From the NCBI GenBank assembly GCA_900321265.1, contig ONVJ01000067.1:1-17894 (forward strand): a stretch of DNA of 17,894 bases, written 5' to 3'. A program made the translations under genes and the position numbers. Below the pieces are notes generated by a model. That model worked only from the letters and a program-made list of their open reading frames with translations, did not search any database and was not told the DNA's origin. This document shows, piece by piece, positions 1 to 7,322 of this stretch. Source of the stretch: an uncultured Eubacteriales bacterium (GTDB lineage: Bacteria; Bacillota; Clostridia; Oscillospirales; CAG-272). The stretch's first letter is position 1. Every line of letters begins with the position of its first letter.

Positions 1-546
1 ATCGACGACGGGGCAGAAGACGGGATCGATCCGGCAGAGCTCGATGACCTCCTCCAGGGTGCCCAGCTGGTTCTGCTTGCCCATCGTTTCAAGGCCGAGC
101 TTCACTCCTCCGGTATCCACCTGCTCAAGCGTCTGTCTGAGTGTGTCGGCGGCGAGCGCCATCGCCTCTTCGCGGGAGATCTTGGCCGCGCTTCCGGTGT
201 GGATGACGATTATGTCGGCTCCGAGGAGCTTGGCGGCGTGCACCGACTGTGATATGTACCCGATGCTCTTCAGCCTCTTTTCGGGCTCGACTCCCGAGAG
301 GGATATGAAATAGGGCGTGTGATATGACATCGAAATGCCGCATCTTGCCGCCTCTGCGCCGATCTCGGACAATGCTCTGTCCGACGCGTGCAGTCCGTTG
401 CCGGCCTGGTATTCGTAGGCGTCAAGCCCGTATTCCGAGAGCCAGGCCGGCGCCTCAAGGGTGCTTTTGTGCCCCGCTTCCTTGAAATCGTCCGACGCTC
501 CCGCCGGCCCGAAGAGGGCGGTCTGTCTTCTGCTTTCACCGCTCAT
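1..546 (-). CDS. AP endonuclease family 2 / deoxyribonuclease IV-like TIM-barrel protein (3' end cut by window)
   Basis: The first 182 residues are visible; the stop lies beyond the left edge. The N-terminus has the FGPAG segment (12-16) and then LDAYEYQAG (41-49), both typical of the Xyl-isomerase-like TIM-barrel (AP_endonuc_2, Nfo-like) family. Four metal-ligand positions of the Nfo fold are in place: His76 (SYHTPYF), His116 (VIHTGS), Glu153 (GLETMGK) and Asp182 (PVVD), the last being the final codon seen. Nfo proteins use three zinc ions to cleave DNA 5' of abasic sites; activity here is inferred. The ATG at 544-546 follows GGTGAGGA and overlaps the end of the yqeG-like gene by 11 nt, so the two are probably translationally coupled. 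Many Firmicutes carry such shorter Nfo relatives, some of which may be sugar isomerases or epimerases instead; the ligand spacing and the ETMGK motif favour the endonuclease branch. Confidence 0.85.
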   Translation of the reverse strand, partial: MSGESRRQTALFGPAGASDDFKEAGHKSTLEAPAWLSEYGLDAYEYQAGNGLHASDRALSEIGAEAARCGISMSYHTPYFISLSGVEPEKRLKSIGYISQSVHAAKLLGADIIVIHTGSAAKISREEAMALAADTLRQTLEQVDTGGVKLGLETMGKQNQLGTLEEVIELCRIDPVFCPVVD

Positions 547-1072
547 TTTCCTCACCGCCTTTTTCCTTAAGTCTGAAATATCTCCGCATCAGCGGTCTTT
601 CGAGAGCTCTCTTGAATCTGAAAAAGAGAGTTTTTTTGTCTCTGATCGGCGGGAGCTTAATCGCCCGCAGCCCCGCCCTGTGCGCCATGACGACGTCGGT
701 GAAGATCTGGTCTCCAAGGCAGAGAGTTTTCTCCGGCTTCGAAGCCATTGCCGCCATCGCAGCACTTACGCACCTCACCGAAGGCTTTCCGCTGTCTGGG
801 AAGGCCGGAAGGCCCAGCCTGCGGTTGAAGAGCTCCACCCGCTCCGGCGTGTTGTTCGACACCAGCGCCGATCTTATCCCTGCCGCGCGCAGGGACTCGA
901 ACCAGTCTATGATCGGGTCGTCGGGCTCGGGCTGCTCGTAGGGGGCGAGGGTGTTGTCGATGTCGATGATGAGCGCCGCGCAGCCGACAGAGAGGAGAAA
1001 CTCCGGAGTAACGTCGGAGTATTTTTCAAAATCGTAGTCGGGAAGAAAAAAGCCGTATCTGTATTTTTTCAA
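536..1072 (-). CDS. yqeG: YqeG family HAD IIIA-type phosphatase
   Basis: 178 residues, the normal size for YqeG. HAD motifs are complete: motif I DIDNT (Asp37, Asp39), motif II SNN (Ser72), motif III Lys96 in SGKPS, and motif IV GDQIFTDV (Asp121, Asp126). This is the small cap-less HAD IIIA class, thought to be a phosphatase of unknown physiological substrate; Firmicutes often carry it beside ribosome-assembly or aroE/yqeH genes, which are not visible here. The start is TTG at 1070-1072: no in-frame ATG or GTG lies between it and the upstream AGGAGG. That AGGAGG is 12 nt away, with a closer GGAAAAGG, so the start is slightly uncertain. It is the first gene of the minus-strand unit and overlaps the next gene by 11 nt. 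Confidence 0.93.
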   Translation of the reverse strand: MKKYRYGFFLPDYDFEKYSDVTPEFLLSVGCAALIIDIDNTLAPYEQPEPDDPIIDWFESLRAAGIRSALVSNNTPERVELFNRRLGLPAFPDSGKPSVRCVSAAMAAMASKPEKTLCLGDQIFTDVVMAHRAGLRAIKLPPIRDKKTLFFRFKRALERPLMRRYFRLKEKGGEENER

Positions 1073-1138
1073 ACCTTTTCCGGGCCTCCTGACGTCATGA
1101 TATCCGCCCGGCGGTTCCCCGGCGGAGATTCACAGTAT

Positions 1139-1167
1139 ATTATAATACCTGATCTGCGATTGCGCAA
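1139..1167 (-). promoter_or_regulatory. SigA-type promoter for the yqeG-nfo-like unit
   Basis: Read on the minus strand: TTGCGC (1162-1167), a 17 bp spacer, then a perfect TATAAT (1139-1144). Transcription would begin near 1132, giving a leader of about 60 nt before the TTG start at 1072. Confidence 0.75.
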
Positions 1168-1360
1168 CCTTTTTTTGACCGCGGAAGCTTTTTTGCCCGT
1201 TTCTGCCCCGGCAGGGGGGACTTCTGCCGTAAAAAACACGGGGCTGACAGAAAAGGCATGTTTTTTTACAACTCCGGGATGAACTGTATGAAAGGATCGG
1301 CATTTCCGCGGAACCGGAGGCCGCTCTGCGGCAGATCACCGCAGATTGGGCGAAAAAAAG
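1168..1360. other. Intergenic stretch between two divergent promoters
   Basis: No gene is supported here. It lies between the minus-strand yqeG promoter and the plus-strand promoter at 1361. The only notable structure is an inverted repeat CTGCGG (1326-1331) / CCGCAG (1339-1344) with a 7 nt centre, ending 16 nt before the plus-strand -35 box; it could be an upstream regulator site or chance. A run of T on each strand is not preceded by a convincing terminator stem. Confidence 0.4.
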
Positions 1361-1389
1361 TTGAAATGACGTCTCCGATGTGATACAAT
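1361..1389 (+). promoter_or_regulatory. SigA-type promoter of the amidotransferase-pepF-eda-PHP-HAD operon
   Basis: TTGAAA (1361-1366), a 17 bp spacer, TACAAT (1384-1389). The predicted start of transcription is near 1396, about 55 nt before the first ATG. No other convincing promoter or terminator is visible before the terminator at 6809, so this probably drives five genes. Confidence 0.8.
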
Positions 1390-1409
1390 ATTATAGGACA
1401 TTATAGGAC
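1390..1409 (+). repeat. Tandem 10-bp repeat at the predicted transcription start
   Basis: ATTATAGGAC occurs twice back to back (1390-1399 and 1400-1409), directly after the -10 box and covering the expected transcription start. It could be a regulator site read as a direct repeat, or a small slippage duplication. Confidence 0.6.
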
Positions 1410-1451
1410 GCGGGAGACCTGCCGCGCGAAAACGGGAAGGGGTAACGGGCA

Positions 1452-2486
1452 ATGTGCAACATAGCCGGTTATGTCGGAGAGCGGGACGCCGCTCCGATAC
1501 TCATCGGGATGATGAAAAGGGAAGAGGGCTTTGCCGGTGGATACTATACCGGTATCGCCACGCTCTCGGGCGGAAGGCTGTATCACGCGAAGCTCACCGG
1601 CGATACCGACCGTCTCCTTGCGCTGACCGGCGCGGCGGGTTTTCCCGGGCATATCGGGATAATGCACTCGCGGTCGAAGTCGGGCGGCGGCGACGCCTGG
1701 GCCCATCCCTTCATCGGAAGGGGCGGCAGGACGGCCTATATCGCGAACGGTTCGGCGGGCTGCTTCAGGAGCAGTCCCTCGCGCGAGGAGCAGACGAGAA
1801 GGCTGTCCGCTGCCGGAGTTGAGTTCAGCTCTGCCTGCCCCGAGAAGATCGGCGCCTATCCGACGCTCGCCGACGGGTCGTCGGTCCACGTCAGCGAGAC
1901 GATGTGCCATCTGATCACCGAAAAGGTCGAGGAGGGAGTGCCGCTGGCTGAGGCGATCGCTGCGGCATTTTCCGAAATGCCGTCAGAGATCATCGGACTC
2001 GCGCTCTCGTCAGGCGAGCCCGACCGCATCGGCTGGGGCAGGGTAAACGCGCCGGGATGCGTCGGATTCGCCTCTCACGGGGCGTATATCGCGACGACGT
2101 CGGCGGCTTTTCCCGACGACGTCGAAAGGATCGAATATCTTCCGGAGATGTCGGCCGGGAGCGTCACGACCGGCGGGATGACCTCCTTCCCGATCGATCC
2201 TCCCCTCTGCCGTATCGCCCCGGATCTTATAGGGTCTGAGAAGATCGCGCGCAGGATCGAGGCCGCGGTCGCGTTAAGGCCGATGAGGATCTCCGAGCTG
2301 TCCCGCGCCGTCGCGGATCTCTTTGAGCCCGCGGACTGCGCTCCGGTCAGGGCCGCCGTCTATCCGGCGGTCGCGAAGCTGCTCGCCGCGGGTAAGGCGA
2401 AGGTCGTGAGGACCGAGGTCCCGGGAGCCGCCGAAGGGATAACGGCGCCGGCCTTCAGGATCGCCGCCGCGCGCTCCGCGACTTGA
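1452..2486 (+). CDS. Stand-alone class II glutamine amidotransferase-like (Ntn-hydrolase) protein
   Basis: 344 residues. It begins MCNIAGYVG, so removal of Met1 exposes Cys2 as the N-terminal nucleophile, as in GlmS and PurF. Further GATase-II landmarks follow: GGYYTGIATL (29-38), HSRSKSGG (72-79, holding the glutamine-binding Arg74) and the oxyanion pair Asn99-Gly100 in IANGSAG. No SIS isomerase or phosphoribosyltransferase domain follows. Residues of about 260-330 look like a short helical, winged-helix-like tail (inference). In GlmS the segment after Arg is WATHG; here it is SKSGG, and the Asp used for glutamine recognition in the SETDTE region is absent (HVSETMCHLI). The acyl donor may therefore differ, or the protein may be a hydrolase. 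First gene of its operon; AAGGGG lies about 10 nt before the ATG. Clostridia have similar uncharacterised relatives. Confidence 0.82.
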   Translation: MCNIAGYVGERDAAPILIGMMKREEGFAGGYYTGIATLSGGRLYHAKLTGDTDRLLALTGAAGFPGHIGIMHSRSKSGGGDAWAHPFIGRGGRTAYIANGSAGCFRSSPSREEQTRRLSAAGVEFSSACPEKIGAYPTLADGSSVHVSETMCHLITEKVEEGVPLAEAIAAAFSEMPSEIIGLALSSGEPDRIGWGRVNAPGCVGFASHGAYIATTSAAFPDDVERIEYLPEMSAGSVTTGGMTSFPIDPPLCRIAPDLIGSEKIARRIEAAVALRPMRISELSRAVADLFEPADCAPVRAAVYPAVAKLLAAGKAKVVRTEVPGAAEGITAPAFRIAAARSAT

Positions 2487-2510
2487 AAAAACAGAAAATT
2501 ATTATTTTTG

Positions 2511-2533
2511 AAAGGATCATAAAAAAGGATCAT
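2511..2533 (+). repeat. Duplicated ribosome-binding segment before pepF
   Basis: AAAGGATCAT occurs at 2511-2520 and again at 2524-2533. The second copy overlaps the pepF ATG (2532) and supplies its AAAGGA site. The first copy is followed by ATAA, not a usable start, so it is probably a local duplication. Confidence 0.55.
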
Positions 2534-4319
2534 GGAAGTAAAAGAACGCAAGGACATCCCGGAGGAGTTTACCTGGGATTTCACACCCATCTATAAGGAC
2601 GACGCGGAATGGGAGGCCGCCTATACGAAGGCGGAAAAGCTGGTCTCGGCGCTGCCTTCCCTCGCCGGCGGGCTCTGCAGATCGGTCGCTACGCTGAAAA
2701 AGGGACTTGACGCCTTCATGGCCGCCGCCGAGGCGGTCGAAAGAGTCTTTCTCTACACGATGCTGAAAAAGAACACCGACAACGGGAACAGCCTCTATCA
2801 GACGATGAACGGACGCGCGCTGAATCTCTACGTGAAATTCTCCACCGTTTCCTCCTTCGTCAATCCCGAGATTCTCGCCGCCGACGAAAAGAAATTCGCC
2901 GCCTTCATGTCGGCGCCCGAGCTTGCCGGGTACCGCCATATGCTCGACGACATCGGCCGCGGACGCAGCCACACGAAGGACGCCGAGACCGAGAAGATCC
3001 TCGCCATGATGCAGGATCCGGCTTCGGCGGTGTCGAACGCCTTTGACATGTTCGAGGCCGTCGACATCGATTTTCCGACGATAAACGCCGGCGGAGAGAA
3101 GGTCAAGCTCTCAAACGGCATTTTCGGAGTGCTCAGGGAGAGCCCCGACCGCGAGGTCAGGCGCCGCGCCTTCGCCGGGATCTTCGGCGAGTTCTACAAA
3201 TACCGCAACACGATCGCCGCGCTCTACACCGGCAACGTCAAGAACGACAACTTCATATCGAAGGTGAGAAACTACTCCTCCGCCTGCGAGATGGCGCTCT
3301 TTGCAGACAACGCCGTAACCGAGGTCTACGACAGCCTGGTCGGCGCTATTCACGGCGCGCTGCCGATAATGGCACGCTATCTCGATCTCAGACGCCGCGC
3401 GCTCGGACTGAAGAGGCTCCATATGTACGACCTCTATGTTCCGATCGTGAAGGACGTCGAGATGAACGTGACCTACGACGAGGCGAAGAAGCTGGTCAAA
3501 AAAGCGCTGAAGCCCCTCGGAAAAGAGTACGGCAAGCTGCTCGACCGCGCCTTCAGCGAGAGATGGATCGACGTCTACGAAAACAAGGGCAAGACCACCG
3601 GCGCATATTCCTGCGGCGTCTTTGGCGCGCATCCCTATGTCCTGCTCAACTATACCGGAACTCTTGACGACGTCTTCACGCTCGCCCACGAGCTCGGCCA
3701 CTGCATGCATTCATATTTCTCAAACAGAGACAACGACTACGCGAACCACGACTACGCGATCATGGTTGCCGAGGTCGCATCTACCGTCAACGAGGTCCTT
3801 CTCACCAGATATCTGCTTTCTGTCGAGACCGATCCCGGCCGCCGTGCCTATATCCTCAATCACTTCCTCGAGGGCTTCAGGACCACCGTCTTCCGTCAGA
3901 CGCTCTTCGCGGAGTTCGAGCGCAAGGCCCACGAGCTCGACGCATCCGGCGTTCCGCTCACCGCAGACCTGCTCAGCTCGGTCTTCCGCAAGCTCAATCT
4001 GCTCTACTACAGAGGAGTCGCGGTCGAATCCACCCAGGACATCGAGTGGGCGAGGATCCCGCACTTCTACAACGCCTTCTATGTGTATAAATACGCCACC
4101 GGCTTCTGCTCGGCGGTCACTATCGCCGGGAAGATCCTCGACGAAGGAGGCGCGGCGAACTATCTGAAGTTCCTGTCGACAGGCGGTTCCGACTATCCGA
4201 TCGAGGAGCTGAAGATCGCCGGAGTCGATCTTACGAAACCCGACGCGGTCGCATCGGCGATGAAGGAATTCGACCGCTGCGTGACCGAGCTCGACGCCCT
4301 GATCGGCCGCGCGGAGTAG
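2532..4319 (+). CDS. pepF: Oligoendopeptidase F, M3 family zinc metallopeptidase
   Basis: 595 residues, typical of PepF (about 600). The zinc site HELGH lies at residues 386-390, with the third ligand Glu414 in AEVASTVNE 24 residues after the last His. The C-terminal substrate-binding stretch with YYRGVAVES and IPHFYNAFYVYKYATGF is also typical of the family. There is no signal peptide or membrane segment, so it acts in the cytosol on short peptides, usually of 7-17 residues. The ATG is preceded by AAAGGA in a duplicated segment. It sits 45 nt after the amidotransferase-like gene and 42 nt before the aldolase gene with no terminator between, so it is a middle gene of the operon. The functional link with its neighbours is unclear. 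Confidence 0.96.
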   Translation: MEVKERKDIPEEFTWDFTPIYKDDAEWEAAYTKAEKLVSALPSLAGGLCRSVATLKKGLDAFMAAAEAVERVFLYTMLKKNTDNGNSLYQTMNGRALNLYVKFSTVSSFVNPEILAADEKKFAAFMSAPELAGYRHMLDDIGRGRSHTKDAETEKILAMMQDPASAVSNAFDMFEAVDIDFPTINAGGEKVKLSNGIFGVLRESPDREVRRRAFAGIFGEFYKYRNTIAALYTGNVKNDNFISKVRNYSSACEMALFADNAVTEVYDSLVGAIHGALPIMARYLDLRRRALGLKRLHMYDLYVPIVKDVEMNVTYDEAKKLVKKALKPLGKEYGKLLDRAFSERWIDVYENKGKTTGAYSCGVFGAHPYVLLNYTGTLDDVFTLAHELGHCMHSYFSNRDNDYANHDYAIMVAEVASTVNEVLLTRYLLSVETDPGRRAYILNHFLEGFRTTVFRQTLFAEFERKAHELDASGVPLTADLLSSVFRKLNLLYYRGVAVESTQDIEWARIPHFYNAFYVYKYATGFCSAVTIAGKILDEGGAANYLKFLSTGGSDYPIEELKIAGVDLTKPDAVASAMKEFDRCVTELDALIGRAE

Positions 4320-4361
4320 GATCCCGCGGCGGACAGTCGACGAAGAAAGAAGGAATGCCGG

Positions 4362-5024
4362 ATGAGACAGAAGACGGTTGAGGAGATACTCTCCGGGAAG
4401 ATCATCATGATCGTCCGCGGTTACCGGGGCGACACGCTGATGTCGCTGCTTGAGGCCGCTTACGACGGCGGCATAAGATTTGCCGAGATAACCTACGACG
4501 CGAAGGGCGAGCCCTCAGACGCGTTTACCGCGGGGCAGATCGCCGACGCGGTCTCGCGCTTTGCCGGCCGGATGACCATCGGCGCCGGGACCGTCCTCGA
4601 TCCGCGCCAGGTCTGGCTGACCGAGGAGGCGGGCGGCAGGTTCATCATCAGCCCGAACACCGATCCCGAGGTCATCAACGCGACCAGGGAGGCCGGGCTG
4701 GTCTCGATCCCCGGCGCTCTGACGCCCACCGAGGCCGCTCTCGCCGTTAAGTCGGGAGCCGATTTCGTCAAGCTCTTTCCGGCGGGACGGATGGGGCCGG
4801 GGTATCTGAGAGACCTTGCAGCGCCGCTTTCGCATATCAGATTCCTGGCGGTCGGCGGGATAAACGCCGTAAATCTCGCGGATTACGCCGCCGCCGGCGC
4901 CGTCGGATTCGGCATATCCGGGGGGATACTCGACAGACGCGCGATCGCGGCCGGGGACTACGGCCGGATAAAGGAGCTTGCCGCGGGTCTGACCGCCGCC
5001 GCGAAGGCGGCGTATGCCGGCTGA
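4362..5024 (+). CDS. eda: KDPG / KHG aldolase (2-dehydro-3-deoxy-phosphogluconate aldolase)
   Basis: 220 residues, a class I aldolase of the Entner-Doudoroff / KDPG family, giving pyruvate plus glyceraldehyde 3-phosphate or glyoxylate. Motifs: EITYDA with Glu42 (catalytic acid/base), GAGTVLDP (74-81), FIISPNTD (94-101), IPGALTPTEA (116-125), and the Schiff-base lysine Lys137 in FVKLFPAG. The phosphate-binding end follows as AVGGINAVN. The family usually shows a TLRT-type segment with Arg after the catalytic Glu; here it reads TYDAKGE, so the substrate may be a variant sugar acid. The start has AAGGA about 10 nt upstream. No KDPG dehydratase or KDG kinase is nearby, so the pathway cannot be told from context. 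Confidence 0.93.
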   Translation: MRQKTVEEILSGKIIMIVRGYRGDTLMSLLEAAYDGGIRFAEITYDAKGEPSDAFTAGQIADAVSRFAGRMTIGAGTVLDPRQVWLTEEAGGRFIISPNTDPEVINATREAGLVSIPGALTPTEAALAVKSGADFVKLFPAGRMGPGYLRDLAAPLSHIRFLAVGGINAVNLADYAAAGAVGFGISGGILDRRAIAAGDYGRIKELAAGLTAAAKAAYAG

Positions 5025-5043
5025 CGCGCAGGTTTGAAAAAGG

Positions 5044-5082
5044 GTCCCAATGCCCGGGACAGCCTCTCCGGCTCAGCCCGGA
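5044..5082 (+). other. Two small hairpins between eda and the PHP gene
   Basis: GTCCC (5044-5048) pairs with GGGAC (5056-5060), and TCCGG (5067-5071) pairs with CCGGA (5078-5082). No T-run follows, so they are not terminators. They lie in the 103 nt gap between the two genes and could affect mRNA processing or the relative level of the distal genes. Confidence 0.35.
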
Positions 5083-5127
5083 AGCGGTACCCCGCGTATC
5101 GAATTTCATGAGTGAAAGGCAAAGATA

Positions 5128-6093
5128 ATGACTGTTAAGCACGACATCCACACGCATACTCTTTTTTCCTCCTGCTGCTACGATCCCGCCGCGACGGTCA
5201 GAGGCTTCATCGACCGCGCCGCCGAGCTCGGACACGAGATCCTGGGGATCTCCAACCACCTCTGGGACGAGAAGGTCCCGGGTGCCAGCGGCTGGTACAA
5301 GGGCCAGACGATCGACTACGGCTTCGAGGCGAAATACGCCATTCCCGCCGATACCCGCGGAGTGAAGGTGCTCTTCGGCACCGAGACCGAATACTGCGGC
5401 ATGACCGACACCCTCGGCATGCTCGCCTCGACTGCCGCGAGGTTCGACTACATACTCGTCCCTCACACGCACACACACATGAAGAATTTCGTCGTCGCCG
5501 AGAACCCCGACATTTCCGCCGAGCGCAAAAAGCTCGCGGCCGAGCTCGAGGGAGTCCTGCCCTGGATCACGAAGGATCTCGCGTCGAGGATGGCGGGAGT
5601 TCTGAGGCACAACGAGGTCAGGGACATGGTGAAGGGGCGCGACGGCGCCGTCGACGACGAGCGCTATATCGCAGATTTCTGCTTCTCCTCATTCGAGTCG
5701 CTGATGAAGAATCCCGAATTTGTAAAATGCGCCGCGGCCGTCCCGACCTTCGTCGCGCATCCCTTCTGGGCCTGCGGACAGACAAGGGACGAGGTGCATA
5801 AAATATTCGGGTTCATTCTTGCCGAAAAGGACAGGCTCTATGCCGATTTCTCGGCCTGCGCCGCGCTGGGAGTCGGACTTGACGTTAACATCGGGACATA
5901 TATCGATCCCGAGAACGGCTACGCCGATGACGGGATGGTCGCCGTCATGAGGATCGCGAAGGAGGCCGGCTGCCGCTTCACCTTCGGTACCGACACACAC
6001 TCGGTGAAGGGACTCGACGAGATCCGCCGCGGTGACGCGATCGCGGACGCCATAGGGATCGGAAGAGACGATCTCGCGGAGATCGTCAGGTGA
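5128..6093 (+). CDS. PHP-domain phosphoesterase (histidinol-phosphatase-like)
   Basis: 321 residues. The four PHP metal-binding motifs are present: DIHTHT (6-11), GISNHLWDE, TETEY and HTHTH in the first half, then FVAHPFW and FGTDTHS in the second. This fold binds two or three metal ions and hydrolyses phosphate esters; family members include histidinol phosphatase, AMP phosphatase and polymerase-associated phosphoesterases. No his biosynthesis gene is nearby, so histidinol phosphate is only one option. There is no signal peptide, so it is cytosolic. The ATG is preceded by GAAAGGC. Its stop overlaps the GTG start of the HAD gene by 4 nt (GTGA), which predicts coupled translation and possibly a shared substrate pathway with the HAD hydrolase. 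Confidence 0.88.
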   Translation: MTVKHDIHTHTLFSSCCYDPAATVRGFIDRAAELGHEILGISNHLWDEKVPGASGWYKGQTIDYGFEAKYAIPADTRGVKVLFGTETEYCGMTDTLGMLASTAARFDYILVPHTHTHMKNFVVAENPDISAERKKLAAELEGVLPWITKDLASRMAGVLRHNEVRDMVKGRDGAVDDERYIADFCFSSFESLMKNPEFVKCAAAVPTFVAHPFWACGQTRDEVHKIFGFILAEKDRLYADFSACAALGVGLDVNIGTYIDPENGYADDGMVAVMRIAKEAGCRFTFGTDTHSVKGLDEIRRGDAIADAIGIGRDDLAEIVR

Positions 6094-6776
6094 TCGGCAA
6101 AGGAGACCTGTCGGGCATCCGCTGGATCTTCTTCGACGTCGGATCGACTCTCGTTGACGAAAGCGAGCCGCACCGCACAAGGTTTTTCGAGATGCTTCCG
6201 GTGATCCGCGAACGCCTCGGCAGGGACGCGGACTTCGGCGAGTTTGAGGCTCTCCTTTACGAGGGCGGCAGCATCATGTTCAAGTCCCCCTTCGTATATG
6301 CAAGGAAGAAGATGCTCGTCGACGATCTCGCACCCAAATACGATCCCTGGCTCGAGACGGTATACCCCGAGGTGCCCGCAGCGCTCGGGCGTCTGGCCGG
6401 GAAGTACAGGCTTGGCGTCATCGCGAATCAGGTGGCGGGGCTTGAGGAGCGGTTGGAGGCGAGAGGCCTCATCGGCTATTTCGAGCCGGGAGTCGTGCTG
6501 GGATCGGTCGACGTTGGAATGAGAAAGCCGGATCCGGCGATCTTCCTCGAGGCTCTGAGAAGGGCGGGATGCTCACCGGAAGAGGCGCTGATGGTCGGCG
6601 ATCACGCGATCAACGACGTAAAGGCGGCGAAGGCGGTCGGGATGAAGACCGCGAGGCTCTACCGGCAGTATTACAAGGGATACGTCCCGGCGGACGGATC
6701 AGAGAAGGAGGATATCGCGATCGGTGATTTGACCGAACTCGCGGATATCATGTGCGGACCCGAGCAGGAAGAGTAA
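6090..6776 (+). CDS. HAD superfamily hydrolase
   Basis: 228 residues. Motif I is DVGST (nucleophile Asp16; the usual second Asp is Gly18), the motif II region is VIANQ (110-114; the usual Ser/Thr is Ala112), motif III is Lys146 in RKPDPAIF, and motif IV is GDHAINDV (Asp171, Asp176). An alpha-helical cap (about 25-90) marks it as subclass I. The Gly and Ala substitutions recur in one clostridial branch of this family (from memory), and the substrate is unknown. The GTG start overlaps the preceding stop as GTGA. It is the last gene of the operon; a strong terminator begins 32 nt after its stop. Confidence 0.88.
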   Translation: MIGKGDLSGIRWIFFDVGSTLVDESEPHRTRFFEMLPVIRERLGRDADFGEFEALLYEGGSIMFKSPFVYARKKMLVDDLAPKYDPWLETVYPEVPAALGRLAGKYRLGVIANQVAGLEERLEARGLIGYFEPGVVLGSVDVGMRKPDPAIFLEALRRAGCSPEEALMVGDHAINDVKAAKAVGMKTARLYRQYYKGYVPADGSEKEDIAIGDLTELADIMCGPEQEE

Positions 6777-6808
6777 AGGGCTGGGGACCGCGCAGGCAGA
6801 ATTATAGA

Positions 6809-6862
6809 GGGGTTGTTAATGACTCTGGAAACGGGTCGTTCAACAGCCCCTTTTTTATTTTT
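6809..6862 (+). terminator. Rho-independent terminator of the pepF-eda operon
   Basis: The left arm starts with GGGG at 6809 and runs to GAC at 6823. The right arm starts at 6835 and ends with CCCC at 6850. About 15 pairs form, with G-T wobbles and one bulged C, around an 11 nt loop, followed immediately by TTTTTTATTTTT. Confidence 0.9.
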
Positions 6863-6911
6863 CTCACAGTGTAAACAAACTGGAACAAATGTGAAGAATG
6901 TGAATAAAAAT

Positions 6912-6926
6912 TTAACAAATTTTTAA
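6912..6926 (+). promoter_or_regulatory. Operator-like 15-mer, upstream copy
   Basis: TTAACAAATTTTTAA lies 8 bp upstream of the tad promoter -35 box. It matches the downstream site at 6976 in 13 of 15 positions. It sits in an AT-rich tract, so chance similarity is possible, and the tract may also act as an UP element. Confidence 0.4.
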
Positions 6927-6934
6927 ATTTATTC

Positions 6935-6963
6935 TTGACGAAGATGAAAAACCATGCTATAAT
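6935..6963 (+). promoter_or_regulatory. Promoter of the tad operon
   Basis: TTGACG (6935-6940), a 17 bp spacer, and a perfect TATAAT (6958-6963), with an AT-rich upstream tract from about 6900. The predicted transcription start is near 6970, giving a leader of about 74 nt before the pilin GTG. Confidence 0.88.
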
Positions 6964-6975
6964 CCTGCCAAAGAG

Positions 6976-6990
6976 TTAACCAATTGTTAA
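6976..6990 (+). promoter_or_regulatory. Operator-like inverted repeat, downstream copy
   Basis: TTAAC-CAATT-GTTAA: perfect 5 bp arms around a 5 bp centre, starting about 6 bp after the predicted transcription start. With the copy at 6912 it brackets the promoter, centre to centre 64 bp, close to six helical turns. A bound repressor here would block initiation or early elongation. Confidence 0.5.
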
Positions 6991-7043
6991 AAAAGCACGG
7001 GTAGAGGCCTGTCGCTGAAAAAATAAAGACAAGGAGAACAAAG

Positions 7044-7310
7044 GTGAAAGCATTCAATCTCGCCGCCGTCATTGAGACGTCGGCAAGAAAGCTGTCCCGT
7101 TTCTTCCGCCGGCTGTCCGGCGGAGACCGCGAGACTCTGCTCGGGGACGAAAGAGGCGAGGCGTATATCGGCGAAGCGGTCAAGATCCTGATCGCGGTCG
7201 TTATCGGCGCGCTTCTTCTGACCCTCATTTACTCGCTGATAAAGAACGAGGTCTTCACGGTGGTAAGCCAGAAGATCAGAGATCTTTTCAGCTACGACGG
7301 GACTCCGTAA
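7044..7310 (+). CDS. Flp-like / DUF6133-like small prepilin of the Tad locus
   Basis: 88 residues. A basic N-terminal leader of about 38 residues ends in DERG, followed by EAYIGEAVK and one long hydrophobic helix (48-66), then a short amphipathic tail. This is the plan of Flp-type prepilins, which are cut after Gly and assembled through the helix. In Flp the Glu is at +5 after the cut; here Glu falls at +1 and +6, so cleavage after Gly38 is inferred. Similar small proteins with a (V/I)KILIAVVIGALLL helix occur in Clostridia (DUF6133-type, from memory). The start is GTG with AAGGAG 7 nt upstream. It is the first gene of the tad operon, and a strong hairpin separates it from cpaB, as expected for a highly made major pilin. 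Confidence 0.72.
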   Translation: MKAFNLAAVIETSARKLSRFFRRLSGGDRETLLGDERGEAYIGEAVKILIAVVIGALLLTLIYSLIKNEVFTVVSQKIRDLFSYDGTP

Positions 7311-7322
7311 CGTCCCGGAAAG

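Noticed and set aside
461..1282. 273-codon plus-strand open frame
   Set aside because: It lies antisense to the yqeG-like gene and into the intergenic region, has no family-like segments, and reads as charged low-quality sequence; the minus-strand YqeG motifs are clear.
6801..7043. Possible riboswitch in the tad leader
   Set aside because: The 74-nt leader is too short and lacks a conserved aptamer-like core; the palindrome is better read as a DNA operator.
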